From the NCBI GenBank assembly GCA_052161885.1, contig CP197396.1, positions 3,968,001 through 4,032,000 of the forward strand: DNA of 64,000 nt. Direction: 5' to 3'. Shown here piece by piece: positions 60,231 through 64,000 of the stretch (position 1 is the first letter of the stretch; every line of letters starts with the position of its first letter). The notes below the pieces were generated by a model that saw only the letters and a list, made by a program, of their open reading frames with translations, was not told where the DNA came from and did not search any database. Source of the DNA: QKTW01 sp052161885 (GTDB lineage: Bacteria; Bacteroidota; Bacteroidia; Chitinophagales; Chitinophagaceae). Both the position numbers and the translations under genes were made by a program.

Positions 60231-60949
60231 ATTCTAATAAAAAACATTTTATGAGTACATATCTGATCATAGGTGGCTCATCCGGCATCGGGGAAGCATT
60301 GGTAGACATTCTTAGTCCGCATCATACTGTATATGCAACCTACTGCAGCCATAAGCGGAGCAGCGAAAACGCTGATGTTATGTTCCGCCAGCTGAATGTG
60401 CTGGATGAAGAGCAGGATCTTTCTTACCTGCCCGAATCATTGGACGGGCTTGTATATTGTCCCGGTGCGATCAACCTGAAACCTTTCAGCCGTTTTTCTG
60501 TAAAAGAATTTGAAGAAGACTACCGTTTGCAGGTATCCGGCGCTGTCCGGATCATTCAGGCCGTCTTGCCCAGATTAAAAAAGAGCGGTGCAGCATCTGT
60601 TGTTTTATTCTCTACTGTAGCCGTCATAAAAGGTTTCCCGTTTCACAGTATGATTTCTGCTTCAAAAGGAGCTGTAGAAGGATTATGCCGGGCACTTGCG
60701 GCAGAGCTGGCTCCTGTTATCCGCGTCAATTGTATTGCGCCATCTGTCACTGATACTCCTCTTACCCAGAGATTGCTGGATACTGATGATAAGAGACTGA
60801 ACAATGCAAAAAGACACCCTTTAAAAAAGATCGGATCAGCTACTGATATTGCAGAACTGGCAGCATTCCTTCTGTCCTCAAAATCATCCTGGATTACGGG
60901 GCAGATTCTACACGCAGACGGTGGGCTTTCATCGATTGCTGTACTTTAA
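60227..60949 (+). CDS. SDR-family protein lacking the catalytic tyrosine
   Basis: 240 residues with an SDR coenzyme-binding start (YLIIGGSSGIGEAL, about 12-25), CPGAINL at the NAG position and Ser in VVLFSTVAV. The active-site region reads FHSMISASKGAVEGL: the Lys and neighbours are intact, but the Tyr of YxxxK is Ile (ATT at its codon). The C-terminus GQILHADGGLSSI is normal. It closes the carotenoid operon with a 4-bp overlap. It may modify carotenoids by a different mechanism or be a non-catalytic partner. Translation may also start at ATG 60251. Confidence 0.85.
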   Translation: MNSNKKHFMSTYLIIGGSSGIGEALVDILSPHHTVYATYCSHKRSSENADVMFRQLNVLDEEQDLSYLPESLDGLVYCPGAINLKPFSRFSVKEFEEDYRLQVSGAVRIIQAVLPRLKKSGAASVVLFSTVAVIKGFPFHSMISASKGAVEGLCRALAAELAPVIRVNCIAPSVTDTPLTQRLLDTDDKRLNNAKRHPLKKIGSATDIAELAAFLLSSKSSWITGQILHADGGLSSIAVL

Positions 60950-61043
60950 GAATTAATTAGTCTATCCCCGAAATATATCGCTTGATCCTCCTTTAGCTTA
61001 TGAACTGCAAAACAACATTTTTTATGTTATTTGTTCGACCTGA

Positions 61044-61080
61044 AATAAAAAAGCGTTTCAGAAAAACTCTGAAACGCTTT
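61044..61080 (-). terminator. Terminator of tRNA-Phe
   Basis: A perfect 13-bp stem, AAAGCGTTTCAGA/TCTGAAACGCTTT, with a 5-nt loop, followed on the minus strand by TTTTTTATT. A near-identical copy sits at 54063-54096. Confidence 0.9.
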
Positions 61081-61095
61081 GTGGGCTTGTGGTGT
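61047..61095. repeat. Right copy of the 49-bp direct repeat
   Basis: 47/49 identical to 54063-54111, same orientation. It covers the terminator and the last six bases of tRNA-Phe. The two copies bracket the whole carotenoid cluster (about 7 kb). Confidence 0.8.
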
Positions 61096-61162
61096 GGGCC
61101 GGGATCGAACCGGCGACACAAGGATTTTCAGTCCTTTGCTCTACCGACTGAGCTACCGCACC
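61090..61162 (-). tRNA. tRNA-Phe (GAA)
   Basis: 73 nt without encoded CCA. Read on the minus strand: acceptor GGTGCGG, D-arm GCTC/GAGC, anticodon stem AAGGA/TCCTT with loop CTGAAAA (anticodon GAA), variable GTGTC, T-arm GCCGG-TTCGATC-CCGGC, and acceptor 3' strand CCACACC plus discriminator A. The acceptor stem has one mismatch (C5 against A68). The altered base lies in the part shared with the 54 kb repeat. Confidence 0.95.
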
Positions 61163-61254
61163 TTTTCCCTTTTGGGATTGCAAAGATAGCAACGGGTTTT
61201 GTTTTTCCAAAGATTTTCAGGAAAATAAATTTCCTTCATGTTTCATAACAGGTT

Positions 61255-62634
61255 TCAATTCTTCACAAAAGTCTTTACAATGCTTACTGTGCCTGCATTC
61301 CAGGCGCGTATGAAATATATACCGGAAGCAAGAGATGAAATGGAAACACGTATGTCCTGCTGTGGCAGAAAGCTGCCACTCTTCAAAATAACGCCTTGTG
61401 CGCTCGTAACAGCATAGTTCCACCTCGCTGTGCCCATTTCCATATTAAAATGCAGGGTTATAGCATTACTCGCCGGATTAGGATAAAGAACCACCCTGGA
61501 GTCGCCTGTAGTAACATTTCCCACAGAAGTAAATGTGGAATCGTACAATTCAATAATACGGTCAGTATGAATCCCATTGTCCCCTGAAACAGAATTACTG
61601 GTAGACAAAAAGACACTCCCGGAAGGAGAAATGCAGATGTCACGTAAACGGCCAAAATTTACATTACTGATTGTCTGCACAGAAATGACAGAGTCTTTTG
61701 TATTGCTTAACAGCAGCCGGTATAAATGCTGATCTTTAAGCGTTGCCAGCAGCAGTGAGCCTTGCAGCGCCGGAAACATCGGCTTGTCGTAATATTCTAT
61801 ACCGCAGGGCGCAATAGTAGGCGTCCACACATGTATAGGCTCTGCAACATTTGAATCGGCACAGAATGTCTGCTCTGCCGGGAGATTACAATAACCTTCA
61901 ACATTGGGCCAGCCATAGTTGCGGCCGGAAACCAGCAGGTTTATTTCATCATCATTGTTGGGGCCGTGTTCTGAGCTGTAGATGATATTGTTGGCAAATG
62001 CAAGCCCTTCCGCATTGCGATGTCCCCAATCCCATACCGGGCTGCCGGGTATAGGATTATCTGATGGTATGGAGCCGTCCAGGTTAATGCGTAATATCTT
62101 TCCGTTTAAAGATGACAAATCCTGGGCATTAGCTCCGACAGTGGCATCACCGGTAGAAATGTATAGCTTATCAGCTACGATCAGCAATCTGCCACCGTTG
62201 TGATATGTGGCGCCTGTAATGTTGTCAATCAGTGTCACGGGGCTTTGCAATGCATTGGCTGCATAGGTATAGCGCACTACACGCTCTTTGTAATTGCTGC
62301 CCTGCAGATATTCGTGGGTTACATATACATAGGGCCTTGTTGTTGTAAATAACGGATCCAGCGCCATGCCGAGCATTCCCCCTTCTCCGGTAGAGCCCAT
62401 AATATACGTGTCTGTTTCATGATAAAGGGTGTCTGTTTGTCCTGAGGCCGGGTCCAGCCGGCAGATATAGCCATTCTTTTGAGTAAACCAGATATGATCG
62501 TCCGGCCCGTATATAATTTCCCAGGGAATGAAAAGAGAATCTTTTACAACTCTTGAAGCAAAATTGATCTGCGTTTGGGCAGATGCGGGGAGAATGGCCA
62601 GAAAGCAGGCAATAGTATAAAAAATCGTTTTCAT
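61255..62634 (-). CDS. PQQ-type glucose/sorbosone dehydrogenase-like propeller with T9SS sorting domain
   Basis: 459 residues from MKTIFYTIACF, with a signal peptide ending PASAQ. The six-bladed GSDH propeller (about 25-370) has IPWEIIYGPDDHIWFTQK, GEGGMLGMALDP, NGGRLLIVADKLYISTGD, NGKILRINLDGSIPSDNPI and WDWGHRNAEGLAF, the conserved HRN of soluble sugar dehydrogenases. A C-terminal type IX sorting domain (about 385-459, VVLYPNPASNAITLHF to SGIYFIRAW) directs surface export. It probably oxidises an aldose outside the cell using PQQ supplied from outside or elsewhere. The ORF extension to 62781 is not conserved. Confidence 0.9.
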   Translation of the reverse strand: MKTIFYTIACFLAILPASAQTQINFASRVVKDSLFIPWEIIYGPDDHIWFTQKNGYICRLDPASGQTDTLYHETDTYIMGSTGEGGMLGMALDPLFTTTRPYVYVTHEYLQGSNYKERVVRYTYAANALQSPVTLIDNITGATYHNGGRLLIVADKLYISTGDATVGANAQDLSSLNGKILRINLDGSIPSDNPIPGSPVWDWGHRNAEGLAFANNIIYSSEHGPNNDDEINLLVSGRNYGWPNVEGYCNLPAEQTFCADSNVAEPIHVWTPTIAPCGIEYYDKPMFPALQGSLLLATLKDQHLYRLLLSNTKDSVISVQTISNVNFGRLRDICISPSGSVFLSTSNSVSGDNGIHTDRIIELYDSTFTSVGNVTTGDSRVVLYPNPASNAITLHFNMEMGTARWNYAVTSAQGVILKSGSFLPQQDIRVSISSLASGIYFIRAWNAGTVSIVKTFVKN

Positions 62635-62814
62635 GTATCTGTGTTTTTTAATAGCCCGTCGCAGTAACCGGGGCTTTAATAAAAAGACAAAATCATGCCT
62701 GTGCCTGTTAATGTTTCCGGATGGCAGTTTTCCATCCCCTGGCCTGCTGCTTATTGCCGGACTGCAGATAAGAAACGGCATGCTCCGGCGGGAAACATGC
62801 CGTTCTGTATGTGG

Positions 62815-63468
62815 CTAGTATTTATTAAAGAAATCTTTGGTCATAATATTCAGATCTGTACCGCTGCTATTGATGCCCTTCACGGTGCCTTTTTCTGAAT
62901 ATTGCCATATTACCCACGATTGCCATCCTCTCGGAGATTTGGGTGGGTTATTGATGTCAAAATTTTTAGGGTAGCTGGCCAGCCACAACGGAAGATTGCC
63001 GAGGCTGTGTACCGTTGGCAGGTGACTGTCAGAATATCCTTTGTATGAGTAATAGATCATTTCGTACCCGGCTTTTTTCAGCACTGCGCAAAATGTTGCA
63101 ATCCATTTCTCAGCTTCTGCCGGAGTAATCGACATATTCTCATCTTCAAAATCCAGCACCAGCGGAAAATTAGGTTTTGGAAAATCTTTTTTCAATGTAG
63201 CCAGCAGGTACCTGGCTTCTGCCGTTGCGTCTTCTTCAAGTCCGCCATGGTTTGCAGGATGTGAGAAATGGTAGTAGCCAATCTTCAGTCCTGCAGCTAC
63301 AGCCCCTTTGGCATGAATCCTTCCTATGTCTATGAACGCTTCTTTATATGCAGAGCCATCTGTGACTTTTATGAAAACAAACGAGTTCCCATCTGCTTTT
63401 ACCTGTTTCCAGTTGATGTCTGTGCCTTGCCAGCGGCTTACATCTATTCCTTTAATGTAATCGGCCAT
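62815..63468 (-). CDS. Glycoside hydrolase family 25 lysozyme-like protein
   Basis: 217 residues, nearly the bare GH25 domain: YIKGIDVSRWQGTDINWKQV (about 4-23, catalytic Asp near the start), SFVFIKVTDG, GYYHFSHP, FPLVLDFEDE (catalytic Asp/Glu pair) and WVIWQYSEKGTVKGI at the C-terminus. GH25 enzymes cleave the muramic acid bond of peptidoglycan. There is no signal peptide, so export would need another route, such as lysis or a secretion system. A hairpin (62771-62806, arms around CGGCATG/CATGCCG) lies past the stop but has no T tract. It is 26 bp downstream of the truncated gene at the window edge. Confidence 0.9.
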   Translation of the reverse strand: MADYIKGIDVSRWQGTDINWKQVKADGNSFVFIKVTDGSAYKEAFIDIGRIHAKGAVAAGLKIGYYHFSHPANHGGLEEDATAEARYLLATLKKDFPKPNFPLVLDFEDENMSITPAEAEKWIATFCAVLKKAGYEMIYYSYKGYSDSHLPTVHSLGNLPLWLASYPKNFDINNPPKSPRGWQSWVIWQYSEKGTVKGINSSGTDLNIMTKDFFNKY

Positions 63469-63494
63469 GTTATTGTGTTTTGATTGTGAAAGAT

Positions 63495-64000
63495 TTATTT
63501 GATATTGGCATATACCCATGCGGCAATGAGGTTATTTCTCTTTCCGTGCATTGCAGCACGGTATTCTTTTCTTACCGTTTCCAGGTATACTTTTCCGTTG
63601 TCTGCATTTTGATCCGGCACAGAAGTTTGATGGATGTGCTTCATGAATGACTGGTATTCTTCGCGCAGGGTAGAGCTGATACGTGCATAGAGAAAGGCGC
63701 GCTCTACATTCGTAAGCGTCATTTGCAGCAAAGCGTCATTTTGGGCGCCGGTGGCTCTCTGCGGCGGTTTGCCTGGTATATAGGTGTTGATTTTTATCGT
63801 TTTATGAGATACGGCAACTCCGTCAAAGAAGAAATAGGTTTCCTGTATACCATCTGTTTTCTTTTTTGAGTAGGCTGTCTGCAGATCTTCGTACACAATG
63901 CCCCGCACCGGAAACTGGAAGCCCGATTGTTTACGGATATAGTCAATGACCGCATCTATGTTCTTGCTGTCGGTTTTCTTATTGCAGTCTTTAAGCGCAT
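63495..64000 (-). CDS. Unrecognised protein, 5' end beyond the window
   Basis: The frame is open from the window edge (64000) to the stop at 63495-63497, giving at least 167 residues. It has an acidic and basic mix with no signal or membrane segment in view. Readable parts are AVIDYIRKQSGFQFPVRGIVYEDLQ, a beta-rich middle (TYFFFDGVAVSHKTIKINTYI) and a helical end (NVERAFLYARISSTLREEYQSFM). No family is recognised. It probably shares a transcript with the GH25 gene (26-bp gap), so a role as lysozyme partner or secreted effector module is a guess only. The GTG at 63908 is internal. Confidence 0.6.
   Translation of the reverse strand, partial: ALKDCNKKTDSKNIDAVIDYIRKQSGFQFPVRGIVYEDLQTAYSKKKTDGIQETYFFFDGVAVSHKTIKINTYIPGKPPQRATGAQNDALLQMTLTNVERAFLYARISSTLREEYQSFMKHIHQTSVPDQNADNGKVYLETVRKEYRAAMHGKRNNLIAAWVYANIK

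Noticed and set aside
1..64000. CRISPR arrays, insertion sequences, rRNA genes and known riboswitches
   Set aside because: No regularly spaced repeats, transposase motifs, rRNA-like stretches or recognisable riboswitch cores were found on either strand by reading.

Overview
The window looks like chromosome from a Bacteroidota bacterium, most likely Chitinophagaceae-like. Supporting signs are SusC/SusD pairs, C-terminal type IX secretion (T9SS) sorting domains, Bacteroidota -7 promoter boxes (TAnnTTTG) with few Shine-Dalgarno sequences, DUF4421 and OMP beta-barrel proteins, and an LpxD for lipid A. No insertion sequence, CRISPR array, rRNA or phage structural gene was seen. One tRNA gene (Phe) is present.

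Layout. 0-9.3 kb: the C-terminal part of cytochrome c oxidase subunit I, then housekeeping and envelope genes (Omp85-like barrel, DUF4421, gltX, a small barrel, an aminodeoxychorismate lyase-like enzyme, lpxD, a half-size EamA protein, a papain-like peptidase). 9.3-17.8 kb: the most unusual block. A palindrome-rich intergenic region holds a candidate minus-strand small RNA and two plus-strand promoter boxes. It is followed by a possible 45-residue ORF, a NarL-type regulator and a convergent lone receiver protein. Then comes a tight five-gene unit: a ThiF/E1-like plus nitroreductase fusion, a FeeM/LuxI-like GNAT acyltransferase, a 7TMR-DISM histidine kinase, a receiver-kinase hybrid and a receiver. 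It reads like a small-molecule or peptide modification system wired to its own signal transduction.

17.8-26.7 kb: sugar-acid catabolism (Ldh-family oxidoreductase, KDPG-type aldolase, KDG-type kinase, aldose epimerase, SDR dehydrogenase, IlvD/Edd dehydratase) with TetR and AraC regulators. 27-41.9 kb: a starch/malto-oligosaccharide locus (MFS sugar porter, SusC, SusD, SusE, GH31, GH13 and a T9SS-exported GH13). A 40-bp element, 36/40 identical and containing ATTGTA repeats 21 bp apart, lies before both the dehydratase and the MFS gene, in the same orientation relative to each. This links the two halves into one probable AraC regulon.

41.9-49.6 kb: lactonase, a lone LuxR helix-turn-helix ORF, PhnA, a phosphoesterase, PepD, an ABC-F protein with a structured leader, DinB and an ArsN-like acetyltransferase. 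49.7-52.1 kb: a compact arsenic-type locus (ArsR, DUF6428, aquaporin, metallophosphoesterase) with two nearly identical ArsR-like operators. 52.2-53.7 kb: an S41 peptidase.

54-61.2 kb: a light-regulation-like carotenoid cluster. A MerR protein with the CarH motifs (Wx9EH and ExHxxG) diverges from folE-crtI-crtB-idi-crtZ-lycopene cyclase-SDR. Most genes overlap by 4 bp, and TGTCTA/TAGACA half-sites fill the divergent promoter. The cluster is bracketed by a 49-bp direct repeat (47/49) made of the tRNA-Phe 3' end and its terminator, which suggests an old tRNA-targeted insertion. 61.2-64 kb: a T9SS-tagged sugar dehydrogenase, a GH25 lysozyme and an unrecognised truncated gene.

All calls come from reading the sequence. 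Family names rest on remembered motifs, not on searches.
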